Assembly (NCBI GenBank): GCA_031963415.1 | Contig: JASSUI010000001.1 | Span: 1,674,001-1,738,000 of the forward strand | Length of the DNA: 64,000 nt | Direction: 5' to 3' | Source of the DNA: JASSUD01 sp031963415 | Lineage (GTDB): Bacteria; Pseudomonadota; Gammaproteobacteria; Burkholderiales; Burkholderiaceae | Part shown: positions 35,917 through 44,829 of the stretch, piece after piece | Layout of the letters: every line of letters starts with the position of its first letter | How positions within the stretch are numbered: the stretch's first letter is position 1 | The notes under the pieces: generated by a model | Databases searched by the model: none | Seen by the model: the letters and a program-made list of their open reading frames with translations, nothing else | Told to the model about the DNA's origin: nothing | Translations under genes and position numbers: made by a program

Positions 35917-36966
35917 TCAAGTGGGAGACTTGGTATCAGCCAAATCCGCAACGATGAGAGGAAATAATTCCCTCACAATATACCGCTTTAGACAACGATG
36001 AATTTCCTTATTAGACAAGCCTTCCTTCGTTCGACGATCAACATATCGTTTTGTACGCAGATCGCTGCGCATTCGGACCATAGCAATCGTCCAGAGGGCA
36101 TTGTTTGCTGAGCGGTCTCCTCCCCGGTTCAATCGATGCCGGATCGTTTTGCCTGATGACGCCTGCAGTGGGCTTGTCCCACATAGCGCTGCTAATGCCG
36201 CTTCGTTTTTCAAGCGTTCAGGATTGTCACCCGCTACCGTTATCAATGTTGCGGCCGTCTGTGGCCCCACGCCAAATTGTTCGCGCATTCGCTTTGCAAA
36301 TTGTCCCGTTAACTTGTCAAGCATTGCGTCCAGCACTTTAAGCTCGTCTGCCAACATCAACCATCGCTTAGCCAGCAGCCGCAATGTGTCGGTTAATGTC
36401 TGTAACATGGGCGTTTTACCTAATGATCGAAGACGCACGCAGCCATTCACGCATTCTGCAGTTTTCACTTTCAGCAGACGATCGCGTACATCTTGAGGGG
36501 CGCTAACCAGCATCGCTCGCAGCTGGTTGATAGCCTGAGTTTTGGCTTTTACCGCACTGCGTCTAGCTACGCAAATCGTACGCATCGCTTCAGCCGCGCC
36601 GGATTGTTCTTTTGCAATAGCGGTTGCCTTACCGGCAAGTACTGCGCGTGCGGCATTTTCGGCGTCAGTGGGATCAGACTTGCCTTTCAACCGACGCGTT
36701 GAGCGATCTGGCCGGTTGACTTCAAAGACAGCAATCTCATGATCGCGCAGTACATGGGTCAATCCCGCGCCATATGTTCCTGTGCCTTCAACTCCCGCAC
36801 ACCGGATCAATCCAAAAGAATTTGCCCAGGTCAGCAGTTCAAAATATCCTTCTTTATTTGTGGGGATTGATAACGTCCCGAGAAGCTTTCCTGTCTCGCT
36901 GATCACAGCCCCAACATGGGTATCCAGGTGGGTATCAACGCCCAGAATGATTTCATTTGTATCCAT
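35917..36966 (-). CDS. IS110-family transposase (DEDD recombinase)
   Basis: This 349-residue transposase has an N-terminal RuvC-like DEDD domain: first Asp in ILGVDTHLDTHVGAV, Glu in CAGVEGTGTYGAGL, and Asp pair in KGKSDPTDAENAARAVLAG. The C-terminal Tnp_20 domain has FGVGPQTAATLITVAGDNP and CGTSPLQASSGKTIRHRLNRGG, with the catalytic Ser region. The ATG at 36966 follows AAAGGA; a GTG 18 codons upstream is less likely. The frame is intact, so the element may be active. Confidence 0.92.
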   Translation of the reverse strand: MDTNEIILGVDTHLDTHVGAVISETGKLLGTLSIPTNKEGYFELLTWANSFGLIRCAGVEGTGTYGAGLTHVLRDHEIAVFEVNRPDRSTRRLKGKSDPTDAENAARAVLAGKATAIAKEQSGAAEAMRTICVARRSAVKAKTQAINQLRAMLVSAPQDVRDRLLKVKTAECVNGCVRLRSLGKTPMLQTLTDTLRLLAKRWLMLADELKVLDAMLDKLTGQFAKRMREQFGVGPQTAATLITVAGDNPERLKNEAALAALCGTSPLQASSGKTIRHRLNRGGDRSANNALWTIAMVRMRSDLRTKRYVDRRTKEGLSNKEIHRCLKRYIVRELFPLIVADLADTKSPT

Positions 36967-37178
36967 CGAAGTGTCCTTTGTAGTTGGCGCATCGCCAACC
37001 CCAATCGCAGGACAGGACACTCACGGTGCAGAACAAAGCTCCTATTAGGTCACTGAAGTCAGGCCCGGCAATACTCGGGGAACGTCAGAATCCAATCGAC
37101 AGGTCAACGCAAAGGCAACTTGCCAATCCCAGCACGGGTCAGATCGGTCTGACGTTCAGAAGCAATTCTAGATTGAGT
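36967..37178 (-). ncRNA. Candidate bridge-RNA region of the IS110 element
   Basis: This 212-base noncoding segment lies between the element's 5' border and the transposase start. IS110-group elements are known to transcribe a bridge RNA from this position, whose loops pair with donor and target DNA. I see no ORF that explains the length. The RNA itself and its ends are inferred. Confidence 0.35.
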
Positions 37179-37862
37179 ATCCCAACAGTCTGCTCGTCTA
37201 CTCATCGAAGAGCGCATCCCGTAAGCTTTAAGTGCATCTTGAAATAACGCACTGCAATATTGGCTGCCACGATCACTATGGACCACCAACCCCCTAGCGG
37301 GACACCGCCTAAACCAAGCCATGCGAAGTGCCTCTGTCACCAGTTCTGCCTTCATGTGGGGCTTGATTGACCATCCCACAATCTGTCGGCTGAATAAATC
37401 AAGCATAACCGTCAAATACAGCCAGCCCTGTGCTGTGGGTACGTAGGTGATATCTGTCGTCCAGACCTGATTGGGTTGATGTGCTGTAAAGTCACGCTGC
37501 AACAAATTGGGGGCCACAGGCAGGTTATGGTTGGAGTTAGTCGTGACGATCTTGTATTTACGCTTATGCCGACCAGAGATATGATGCTTAGCCATCTGTC
37601 GGCGCACGCGCTCTTTACCTACCCGCAGGCCTTGAGCTAACAGCGCCCGCCAGATGCGCGGCCAACCATATTCCCCCTTGGTTTGAGCGTGAGTAGCCTG
37701 AATGTGAATTAACAGCGCTGCGTCGCTCAGACGTTGTTGAGATGAATCGCCTGTTTGACGCCGCTGGTGCTGGTGATAACCACTCAAGCTGACTTCCAAT
37801 ACCTTACACAGCGAAGCAAGCGGCCAGCGGTGGCGGTGTGCCTTAATAAACGCGTACTTCAC
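37179..37862 (-). pseudogene. 5' part of IS3 orfB transposase, disrupted
   Basis: The frame starts GTG at 37862, overlapping the orfA stop (GTGA). It has the HTH_21 region (QATHAQTKGEYGWPRIWRAL) and the rve core with Asp in QVWTTDITYVPTAQGWLYL and the second Asp in VVHSDRGSQYCS. It reaches CWD and is then cut by the IS110 element; downstream residues to 37104 are IS110-derived. The third catalytic residue lies in the separated fragment, so this transposase is inactive as it stands. Confidence 0.9.
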
Positions 37863-38155
37863 ATCGACTCCTTGGCAAAGTACGCGGCCGCTTTTTTTAG
37901 AATATCTCGTTCCATCTTTAAACGCGCCACTTCTGCACGTAACCGAGTAAGCTCCATCTGCTCTGTATTCACCCCTTGGCTATTTGCACCACTGAGTCGG
38001 CCACTCTGTTCCGATTTGATCCAGTTAGATAGGGTTTGATTGGCTATCCCAAGCATTGCACTGACTGACGCTTGGCTTTGACCTGCCTTGAATAGGCGGA
38101 TTGCCTCTCGCTTGAATTCCAACGTATATCTTGATCGCTTTAACGCTTCTTTCAC
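37859..38155 (-). CDS. IS3-family transposase OrfA (HTH_Tnp_1)
   Basis: This 98-residue DNA-binding protein has the helix-turn-helix FKREAIRLFKAGQSQASVSA followed by GIANQTLSNWIK and a C-terminal leucine-zipper-like stretch (MELTRLRAEVARLKMERDIL). A run of seven A (37892-37898, minus strand) near the 3' end is placed for -1 frameshifting into the orfB frame. Its start ATG follows GGAGAGCAGAAG. Confidence 0.9.
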   Translation of the reverse strand: MKEALKRSRYTLEFKREAIRLFKAGQSQASVSAMLGIANQTLSNWIKSEQSGRLSGANSQGVNTEQMELTRLRAEVARLKMERDILKKAAAYFAKESM

Positions 38156-38364
38156 TTCTGCTCTCCTTGAGTAATTTCATTATCTCAAGGGATCCGTTTT
38201 GCAGGGGCAAGCTCACTTCCTTTTGTTACGTTGCAACAAATAAAAAAGTCTAATTTTTCTGAAAATTAGACTTTTTTTCTTATTAAGCATGGGAGATTTT
38301 TATTGGCTCCTAGAATAAGGATTTGGGAAATATTTATGTTTAATTGAATTGGTAATAGGAAAAT

Positions 38365-39276
38365 ATGGCACTTAATGGGAATGCGTATCGCATTAGCGAG
38401 TATATTAGGCCACAAGATGATCGATGGGATGATGGGTTAAATGAAAATAGCTCGGGGCGTTCTTCACTGGTGCGAAGAGCTAAAGATATGTTTGTAGCTA
38501 TTAGAAGTATAAAAAATAAAGAATTTCAATTCAATTATATAAAATCTGAGATTCAGCGCAGCAGGCCTATAAAAAATACGATTCCGGCAATGGCATTTAA
38601 AGTATCTGATTTTTATAAAAAAATTGGTATTGAAGTTGATGAGCGTAGCTATATAGAGTCTTATTATCTTGGCTTTAAAGAAGAAGTAAATTCTATGGCT
38701 AAGGATGAGTTAAAAGTTATTGAATTTGCTTACTTTATAAAAAACGCTGAATATGCTGAATGCTTTCAATTTAAATTTGGTTTGTATAGTCTGCTTTATG
38801 ATGAATTTAAATGCGGCCAAGAGGTGTTTGAAACGATTTATTTATTAAATGATGCTATTGAATCTCTTAAAAATAAAATTGATAAAATACCCGTGTGGTG
38901 GAATTTAAAGAGGCGCTTAAGCCATATTGGCGCTGCGAGAAATTATATAAATAAATTTTATCATGAAGGTAATAAAATTAAAGAAATGGCTGATCAATAT
39001 ATTTCCTTGTGTAATAACGAAATTGACTTGAGAGGCAGGATTAAATATGAATCCGGTTGTTATGGTAATAATATTTTAGTTGAGAGTTCGCCTGTAAAAA
39101 ATAAAGCTGTCTGTAAGTTAAGAAAAGAGTTAAATGAATTGCAAATAAAAAAGAAAAATTTAAATCAAAAAATACAGACATCTATTAAAAATATTAGAGC
39201 AGCGCAAGCAAGCGAGCGCTATAAAGAAATAATGCTGATTGAGCAGAATGCGTTTCTATCTATGCCGCGTATCTGA
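38365..39276 (+). CDS. Hypothetical protein, coiled-coil C-terminus
   Basis: I do not recognise this 303-residue, AT-rich protein. It is rich in Lys, Glu, Asn and aromatic residues and has no signal peptide or membrane helix. The last 70 residues form a likely coiled coil (KLRKELNELQIKKKNLNQKI). It has the same base composition and orientation as the two ankyrin genes on either side, which suggests common origin and perhaps an effector role; that is inference. The IS3 element sits just upstream (ends 38210). Start ATG at 38365, with AATAGGAAAAT before it. Confidence 0.65.
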   Translation: MALNGNAYRISEYIRPQDDRWDDGLNENSSGRSSLVRRAKDMFVAIRSIKNKEFQFNYIKSEIQRSRPIKNTIPAMAFKVSDFYKKIGIEVDERSYIESYYLGFKEEVNSMAKDELKVIEFAYFIKNAEYAECFQFKFGLYSLLYDEFKCGQEVFETIYLLNDAIESLKNKIDKIPVWWNLKRRLSHIGAARNYINKFYHEGNKIKEMADQYISLCNNEIDLRGRIKYESGCYGNNILVESSPVKNKAVCKLRKELNELQIKKKNLNQKIQTSIKNIRAAQASERYKEIMLIEQNAFLSMPRI

Positions 39277-39336
39277 TGTTTTATAACCTTCATAGTGTTG
39301 GGCATTGAGTTAGGGCGAACAAGAAGGATGTGCCTA

Positions 39337-39661
39337 ATGCTTTTTCTGCACTATATTTCTGACAGTTGGATGCAGCAGCGCTATCAAAAAATCCCATTCG
39401 AAAGGTACGCTGTGGATGCAGAGTACCACTCTCCTGGCTAAGCAGCCAATGCCAAAACGCTCATGGAACATCTACGTAAACGATTTGCAGAGTGCAAGCT
39501 GGAACTACATGCGCAGAAAATCCATATCCTATATTGTAAAGACGCAAATTAATGGAAGGCTTATCTTTACAAGAACCCTGACTTTCTGTGCGTTCTTTTC
39601 TGCAGAGCCAGTGATGCAGTGCGATGTTTAAAGGTCAAGAGCAAAAGACCAACTCTGCATT
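39337..39661 (+). pseudogene. Group II intron reverse-transcriptase remnant
   Basis: Reading from the ATG at 39337 gives LFLHYISDSWMQQRYQKIPF then ERYAVDAEYH and a stop, followed in the same region by TLMEHLRKRFAECKLELHAQ and HILYCKDAN, a stop, then NPDFLCVLFCRASDAV. This is the YADD part of group II intron maturases, with YADD changed to YAVD and several stops. It is a short, dead fragment with no flanking intron structure that I can see. The stretch from 39662 to 39968 shows nothing. Confidence 0.75.
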
Positions 39662-39968
39662 TTTAGACAAAGCGCCGAGGAACTAACCTGATTCGCTTTG
39701 AATTTTTGGTATTGAATGTTTACCAAAAATATGATGAATAACATCTTATAACTGCGAGGAGTTCATTATGTTTTTATAGAATTTCTTATTTCAGAGCTTT
39801 ATTTCGCTATTTTATATATTTATAATTTTATGTTTATATAGAATAGTATTTTGTAGAAAAATGGAATGGCAATTAATTTAGTATCAATATATAGATATAA
39901 ATTTTTTGTGGTAAGCAAGGATAATAATTTTTGTTTTTAAATAGAAAATATCTTATGCGAAAATAATA

Positions 39969-40529
39969 ATGAAGCTTTCTGATATTGTAGATGGTATAAA
40001 AAAAATTTTTGATAAAAATCAATCCTCCTCAAGAAAGGAGGAAGAGATTAATACTCAAGGTAAAGATCAATTAGACAATGGCGCAAAAACCGCAGAGATA
40101 GAAAGCCCATATATAGCAGGCGCATACTCGAATAACGGGTCTACAGAATCTATAGCCCCGATAAGACCGGTAGGAACTGTCTCCTCGGCGGCACTGCTTG
40201 TTGCGATCGTATCTGAAGATAAGGTTAAATTTGACGAGCTTATTTCTAATGCTACTGCCAGGGATATTAATGGAGTAATTAACGTTTGTGGTCAGGAAAC
40301 AACTATCTTACCTATTGCTATGAAGATCGGAAATAAAACAATGGTAGATGGTCTTATAGCAAAAGGAGCGACGTTAGACGCTAATGCCCTGCAACAAATT
40401 ACGCCATCTTTATTAGATAAGATAAAAAACGGTCTCGGCATAAAAAGCAGAAATGCTCCCCACATCGACACTCCACCGCCGCGTGGGTCTAGCCTTCCGC
40501 AGCGGCAGAAATCCTCTCGTAGGCCCTAA
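39969..40529 (+). CDS. Short ankyrin-like protein, candidate effector
   Basis: This 186-residue, AT-rich gene begins MKLSDIVDGIKKIFDKNQSS, similar in plan to the large ankyrin protein's start (MKIFGVEVTIGSIFKRPKKS). The middle has two ankyrin-like units (ALLVAIVSEDKVKFDELIS and ILPIAMKIGNKTMVDGLIAK). The C-terminus is Pro/Ser/Arg-rich and ends KSSRRP, again like its larger relative. It may be a truncated paralogue or a small secreted substrate. No strong ribosome-binding site is seen. The 447 bases after it hold an unassigned open stretch (about 40630-40830) without a start codon. Confidence 0.65.
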   Translation: MKLSDIVDGIKKIFDKNQSSSRKEEEINTQGKDQLDNGAKTAEIESPYIAGAYSNNGSTESIAPIRPVGTVSSAALLVAIVSEDKVKFDELISNATARDINGVINVCGQETTILPIAMKIGNKTMVDGLIAKGATLDANALQQITPSLLDKIKNGLGIKSRNAPHIDTPPPRGSSLPQRQKSSRRP

Positions 40530-40976
40530 TTTAAGTACAAAAAAGGGTTCAGTTATAAGAAAAATCTCCGTTTTTGCTTAATTTTTATACTGTTTAGCGG
40601 CAATACACTTTATTTTCTGGCTGAAGCTAGCGCGTATTGTAGATCCTCTCGGAGCAGCCGAGGAATGGAATAACTTGGAGCAGATGTGTATACAACAGTG
40701 CAGGATGTACCTGAGGGAAGTAAAAAGCCAGGAAAATCTTGAAAACTTGCAGGGTGTGCGTTCAGCAGAGATAAAGGCAGACTTTAACGTATATCGGCGC
40801 CATGAACCGTTGAGAGAGTCAAGGTTTTAATATCAAGGATATGATCAGAGGCGATCTATTAGATGTGCGCTTCTCAAAATTCGCCATCTAGTTAAGGCAG
40901 GAGTAATTTAGCTATTGCGCTAAATTTACAGTGGGGTGAAGGCTTCTTTAGAAATCAAAAAAATAGAAGAGGATGT

Positions 40977-41061
40977 TGGTGCCCAGGGTCGGACTCGAAC
41001 CGACACGCCTCTCGGCGGGGGATTTTGAGTCCCCTGCGTCTACCTGTTTCACCACCTGGGC
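40977..41061 (-). tRNA. tRNA-Leu (anticodon CAA)
   Basis: On the minus strand a full cloverleaf is visible: acceptor GCCCAGG/CCTGGGC, D-arm, anticodon stem GGGGA/TCCCC with loop CTCAAAA (anticodon CAA, reads UUG), a long variable arm CGCCGAGAGGCG typical of class II tRNAs, T-arm GTCGGTTCGAGTCCGAC, and encoded CCA. It lies 41 bases from the 3' end of miaA. Confidence 0.95.
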
Positions 41062-41102
41062 AACGGCGCGCATAGTACCACACAAATTTAAGGGCGCGAT
41101 AG

Positions 41103-42080
41103 TTATTGCGCTTCGATGCTTCTTTCCCAAATACGCATAACGGCCGCCATGGCTTGTTGAGTGGCCTCGGGTGCGCAGCAATCAATGATGTGCCGTTCTT
41201 TGAAAGTGCGCAACCAAGTGAGTTGCCGTTTACCTAACTGACTAGTCGCAGCAATGCTGGCTGCGTACATTTGCGCGTAGTCCGTTTTGCCATCTAAGTA
41301 AGACCATATTTGTCGATAGCCGACACAACGTATTGATGGTAAATCAACGTGTAAATCAGCACGTGCATGTAATTGTGCGACTTCGTCAACAAAGCCAGCG
41401 TTTAGCATGTCTGTAAAGCGCTGTGAGATGCGCGTGCGCCATAGATTACGGTCGCTGGGTTCAAGGGCTATCGGTATAAAGTGGGACAATGGTTGCACGG
41501 TGTCAGGCGTATTAGAAGCCGGCAAAGGTTGCTCAAACAGAGCAGACATCGGCTGACCGGTTAACTGCCAAATTTCTAGCGCACGCTGAATTCGTTGTGC
41601 ATCGTTAGGAGCAAGCCGTGCAGCAGTAACGGGATCATGCTGCGCGAGTTGCGCATGTAACGCAGGCCAACCTTCACGTTCAGCGATTGCATTAAGTGCT
41701 GCGCGTATCTCAGGGTTAGCAGGGGGCAGTGTATGTAAACCTTGTGCGAGGGCTTTGTAATACAACATCGTACCGCCAACGAATACAGGATAGGCGCCGC
41801 GTGCACGAATCGCATCGATGAGCTGTAAAGCATCTTGACGAAATTGCGCAACGGAATAGCTCTGCGCTGGGTCAAGAATATCAATCAGATGATGCGGTAC
41901 AGCTGCTTGTTCTGCACGGGTGGGTTTTGCGGTACCGATATCCATATCGCGATAAACCAGCGCGGAATCCATACTGATAATTTCAATTTTCGCTAAGCGA
42001 CTTAATGCGAGCGCGGCTGCTGTTTTACCAGAGCCTGTAGGGCCAAGTAGGCAAACAATAGGAAAGGGCTGTATTTGCAT
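41103..42080 (-). CDS. miaA: tRNA dimethylallyltransferase MiaA
   Basis: MiaA adds a dimethylallyl group to A37 of tRNAs that read codons starting with U, improving decoding. It has 325 residues: the P-loop LLGPTGSGKTAAALAL, DSALVYRDMDIGTAKPT, HHLIDILDPAQSYSVAQF and the tRNA-binding VGYRQIWSYLDG. It starts 5 bases after the mutL stop, so the two genes form an operon as in most proteobacteria. Its tRNA-Leu(CAA) substrate class lies next door. Confidence 0.96.
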   Translation of the reverse strand: MQIQPFPIVCLLGPTGSGKTAAALALSRLAKIEIISMDSALVYRDMDIGTAKPTRAEQAAVPHHLIDILDPAQSYSVAQFRQDALQLIDAIRARGAYPVFVGGTMLYYKALAQGLHTLPPANPEIRAALNAIAEREGWPALHAQLAQHDPVTAARLAPNDAQRIQRALEIWQLTGQPMSALFEQPLPASNTPDTVQPLSHFIPIALEPSDRNLWRTRISQRFTDMLNAGFVDEVAQLHARADLHVDLPSIRCVGYRQIWSYLDGKTDYAQMYAASIAATSQLGKRQLTWLRTFKERHIIDCCAPEATQQAMAAVMRIWERSIEAQ

Positions 42081-42085
42081 CTTAA

Positions 42086-44059
42086 TTACTGCCCGCGCAT
42101 AAAAAGTCGGTCGAGATCAGCGAGCGATAATTGATACCAGGTAGGCCGTCCGTGATTACATTGATTAGCGCGCGGTGTGTTTTCCATTTGCCGTAATAAT
42201 GCGTTGAGTTCGTTCAGCGTGAGTATGCGATTTGCGCGTACTGCGTTGTGGCAAGCGAGCGTGCTGAGTAGTTCGTGTTGGTGCTCAAGCAACACGCGTG
42301 AGCCGCCATATGCTTGCAAATCATGTAAAACGGCGCGTACCAGCGAGGTTACATCGGCTTCCTTTAACAGTGCGGGCACAGCGCGAATTACGAGCGAAGT
42401 GGGCGATAGCACAGCGATATCAAAACCTAACGTCGTCAACGTCGTGTTGTTTTCTTCAGCAGTTGCAATCTCAATAGGCTCCGCTGGCATTGAGATAGGA
42501 ATAAGAAGAGGCTGCACGGCTACCGTTTGCTCAGCCAGTGCGAGCTTAAATTTCTCATAAAGAATGCGCTCATGTGCCGCGTGCATATCGACGAGTACCA
42601 GTCCCTGCTTATTTTGCGCTAACACATAAATTCCATGTAACTGACCAATTGCAAAGCCCAGCGGATGAGAGTCATCAGAGGAGGGGGGAGTTTCCCTCTG
42701 GCTTAGATTACTGGCTTGGGGAGAAGGAGTCGCGGAAAAATCTGCTGCAATCTCAACGGCATCGCGCTTTTCCTTAGTGTTAGCTTGGCTATGGTTGCTT
42801 TCAGAGCGATGAGAAGCATTAGCCTCATTTTCCAATTGGCGACGGCCAAATAACACATCGTATAAAGCTAACGGCTGGGCCGCAGTGAGGACGCCTTGTC
42901 GCATCCGAGCTTGTTGCGGCCAAGTTGGGTTAGCGTAGGTAGCACGAGCGGAACCAGGAACAGTAGTCGCTGGCGTGGGTTCAAGGTGAGCAGCATGGCT
43001 GCCTTCGGCTTGTTCGGTTGTACCTGGTCGCCCTGCAAGCGCTTTTTGCACTGCGTGTACCACGAACTGATGAACCGCACGTGAATCTCGAAAACGCACT
43101 TCAATTTTTGATGGATGCACATTCACATCAACGGCTTGCGGTGGAATTTCTAGAAATAATACATAAGCTGGATAACGCTCACCATGCAGTACATCTTTGT
43201 ACGCCGCGCGTATCGCATGGGTGAGCAATTTGTCACGTACAAAACGACCATTGACGAAGCAGTATTGCTGATCGCCCCGCGCTCTATTCACGCTGGGTGC
43301 GCTAATGCAGCCGCGCAGGCTGATTATCTCGGTTTTCTCATCAACGTTTAGATGCGCGTTCGCAAAGTCCTCGCCTAATATCTTTTTAATACGCTCCGTT
43401 AAACCTTCTGCTTGCCAGTGTTCAATAACCCGCCCGTTGTGCAGCACAGAAAAAGTGATTTCGGGTCGAGCCAACGCCATACGGCGAATAATTTCTCGGC
43501 AATGTCCCAACTCAGTCTGTTCACTTTTTAAAAACTTGCGGCGCGCGGGCGTATTAAAGTACAACTCACGCACTTCGATGACTGTGCCAACTCCACCTGC
43601 AGCGGGCGCAAGCGAGCCGGTTTGCGCATCTAAGCGAGTCGCATGGGGAGCTTGAGCCGTGCGGCTGGTGATCAACAATTGCGCAACTGACGTAATTGAA
43701 GCAAGTGCCTCACCGCGAAAGCCGAGTGTTGCAACAGACTCTAGCTCATCGAGTGAGCGGATCTTACTCGTCGCATGGCGCGTTAACGCGAGTGGCAGCT
43801 CTTCAGCAGGAATGCCATGTCCATCATCAGCAACCATGATAGCTTTTACACCGCCTTGATTAAGCGTGATGCGTAGCGAGGTAGCGCCTGCATCTAGTGC
43901 ATTCTCGATGAGCTCTTTTACCACGGAGGCGGGGCGCTCAATCACCTCACCGGCAGCAATTTGGCTAATTAGCTGATCAGGAAGAAGCTGAATTGGGCGT
44001 TTCTTACGCACTTCTGGCGTGGATAGTGGAGTTGAAGAGGAAGTCAAAGAAGTACTCAT
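42086..44059 (-). CDS. mutL: DNA mismatch repair protein MutL
   Basis: MutL couples MutS mismatch recognition to strand nicking and excision. It has 657 residues. The GHKL ATPase N-terminus has AAGEVIERPASVVKELIENA, VADDGHGIP and LGFRGEALASI. A variable Ser/Glu-rich linker spans about 350-460, and the dimerisation domain has HAAHERILYEKF and the end CNHGRPTWYQLSLADLDRLF. It lacks the DQHAx2Ex4E endonuclease motif in exact form (it has DMHAAHERILYEKF), as expected where MutH-less systems vary; whether it nicks DNA cannot be settled here. The gene looks intact. Confidence 0.95.
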   Translation of the reverse strand: MSTSLTSSSTPLSTPEVRKKRPIQLLPDQLISQIAAGEVIERPASVVKELIENALDAGATSLRITLNQGGVKAIMVADDGHGIPAEELPLALTRHATSKIRSLDELESVATLGFRGEALASITSVAQLLITSRTAQAPHATRLDAQTGSLAPAAGGVGTVIEVRELYFNTPARRKFLKSEQTELGHCREIIRRMALARPEITFSVLHNGRVIEHWQAEGLTERIKKILGEDFANAHLNVDEKTEIISLRGCISAPSVNRARGDQQYCFVNGRFVRDKLLTHAIRAAYKDVLHGERYPAYVLFLEIPPQAVDVNVHPSKIEVRFRDSRAVHQFVVHAVQKALAGRPGTTEQAEGSHAAHLEPTPATTVPGSARATYANPTWPQQARMRQGVLTAAQPLALYDVLFGRRQLENEANASHRSESNHSQANTKEKRDAVEIAADFSATPSPQASNLSQRETPPSSDDSHPLGFAIGQLHGIYVLAQNKQGLVLVDMHAAHERILYEKFKLALAEQTVAVQPLLIPISMPAEPIEIATAEENNTTLTTLGFDIAVLSPTSLVIRAVPALLKEADVTSLVRAVLHDLQAYGGSRVLLEHQHELLSTLACHNAVRANRILTLNELNALLRQMENTPRANQCNHGRPTWYQLSLADLDRLFMRGQ

Positions 44060-44116
44060 AAATTGTGTTGTTGATCAAGCGGGATTATCACGAAGCCTAA
44101 TGGTTTAGGTAAGTGC

Positions 44117-44248
44117 TAAGAACTTGTTTCCGGTCTTCCTAAAATATGAGGGGCACGTGGGATACATGTTGGGATAAGAAACGAACCCCAACATAGCCAC
44201 CGATAACCTAGAAAATCTTTAATCTTTGAGGCCACGAACAGGTTCTAA
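44117..44248. repeat. Dispersed hairpin repeat, family A (copy 3)
   Basis: The ends TAAGAACTTGTTTCC and GAACAGGTTCTAA are inverted relatives. Inside are TGTTGGGATAAGAAACGAAC and CCCCAACAT. It lies between the redoxin gene and mutL. Confidence 0.45.
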
Positions 44249-44274
44249 ATATTGCGCAGTGCGCTAAGGTCTCA

Positions 44275-44829
44275 CTATTTCCATTTGATATTACAACCTA
44301 TGCTTGGCTTTTGCTCTGGATTGATGGGCTTACCTTGTAGAAGATTATCTAAAGCGTTTCGCACATCTTGCCCGTTTGGAGCGCGTGACTGACCCGGCCT
44401 CGCTTCATCCAATTGCCCTCGATAAACGCAGCGCAAATCTTTATCAAAAATATAAAAGTCCGGTGTGCAAGCTGCTTGGTAAGCACGTGCTACATCTTGA
44501 GTTTCATCATACAAATAAGGAAAAGGATAAGCCCATTCACGTGCAACTTCGGTCATTTTAGCGGGGGCGTCTTCTGGATAAGCATCAGCATCGTTTGAGC
44601 TAATTGCAATAAAGGAGATGCCTTTCGGTTGATAATCATGAGCTAAGCGTACTAACTCCGGTTGTACATACTTAACATACGGACAGTGATTGCAAATAAA
44701 CATGATGACTGTAGCCAGCGGAGATTTAAGCGCGTCCAGAGACAAACGCTGGGCGCTAATGGTATCGAACAAATCAAAGTCTGCCGCTACGCTACCTAAA
44801 GCGAGCATGGTGGAGGAAGTTAAGGCCAT
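44275..44829 (-). CDS. Thioredoxin-family (AhpC/TSA-like) redoxin
   Basis: This 184-residue protein has the thioredoxin fold of the redoxin/AhpC-TSA type: FDLFDTISAQRLSLDALKS, VIMFICNHCPYVKYVQPELV with the redox CNHC pair, and CTPDFYIFDKDLRCVYRGQL with the cis-Pro region. It has no signal peptide, so it is cytoplasmic. Homologues are annotated as thioredoxin-family or peroxiredoxin-like proteins; the substrate is not known. It is a single gene upstream of mutL on the same strand, with a repeat between them. Confidence 0.88.
   Translation of the reverse strand: MALTSSTMLALGSVAADFDLFDTISAQRLSLDALKSPLATVIMFICNHCPYVKYVQPELVRLAHDYQPKGISFIAISSNDADAYPEDAPAKMTEVAREWAYPFPYLYDETQDVARAYQAACTPDFYIFDKDLRCVYRGQLDEARPGQSRAPNGQDVRNALDNLLQGKPINPEQKPSIGCNIKWK

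Larger units (their letters stand above)
35905..37178 (-). mobile_element. IS110-family element inserted in IS3 orfB
   Basis: The borders follow from the split IS3 codons (GAT at 37179-37181 and AATGCG at 35899-35904). The element is about 1274 bases, with one transposase gene and a 212-base noncoding 5' segment (36967-37178). IS110 elements lack long inverted repeats and encode a bridge RNA in a noncoding end; here the long 5' segment suits the IS110 group. Confidence 0.8.
35664..38210 (-). mobile_element. IS3-family element split by an IS110 element
   Basis: Imperfect terminal inverted repeats of about 22 bases are visible: at the left TTGCCCTTATTAAACGCATC and, inverted, at the right TTGCCCCTGCAAAACGGATC. 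Without the 1.27-kb insertion the element would be about 1.27 kb, normal for IS3. It holds orfA, the 5' part of orfB, the inserted IS110, and the 3' end of orfB. A target duplication is not obvious. Sequence from 35439 to 35663 has no supported gene. Confidence 0.8.

Noticed and set aside
40630..40830. Open stretch of about 65 codons after the short ankyrin gene
   Set aside because: It reads like protein (ARIVDPLGAAEEWNNL) but has no start codon or known match; perhaps a gene relic.
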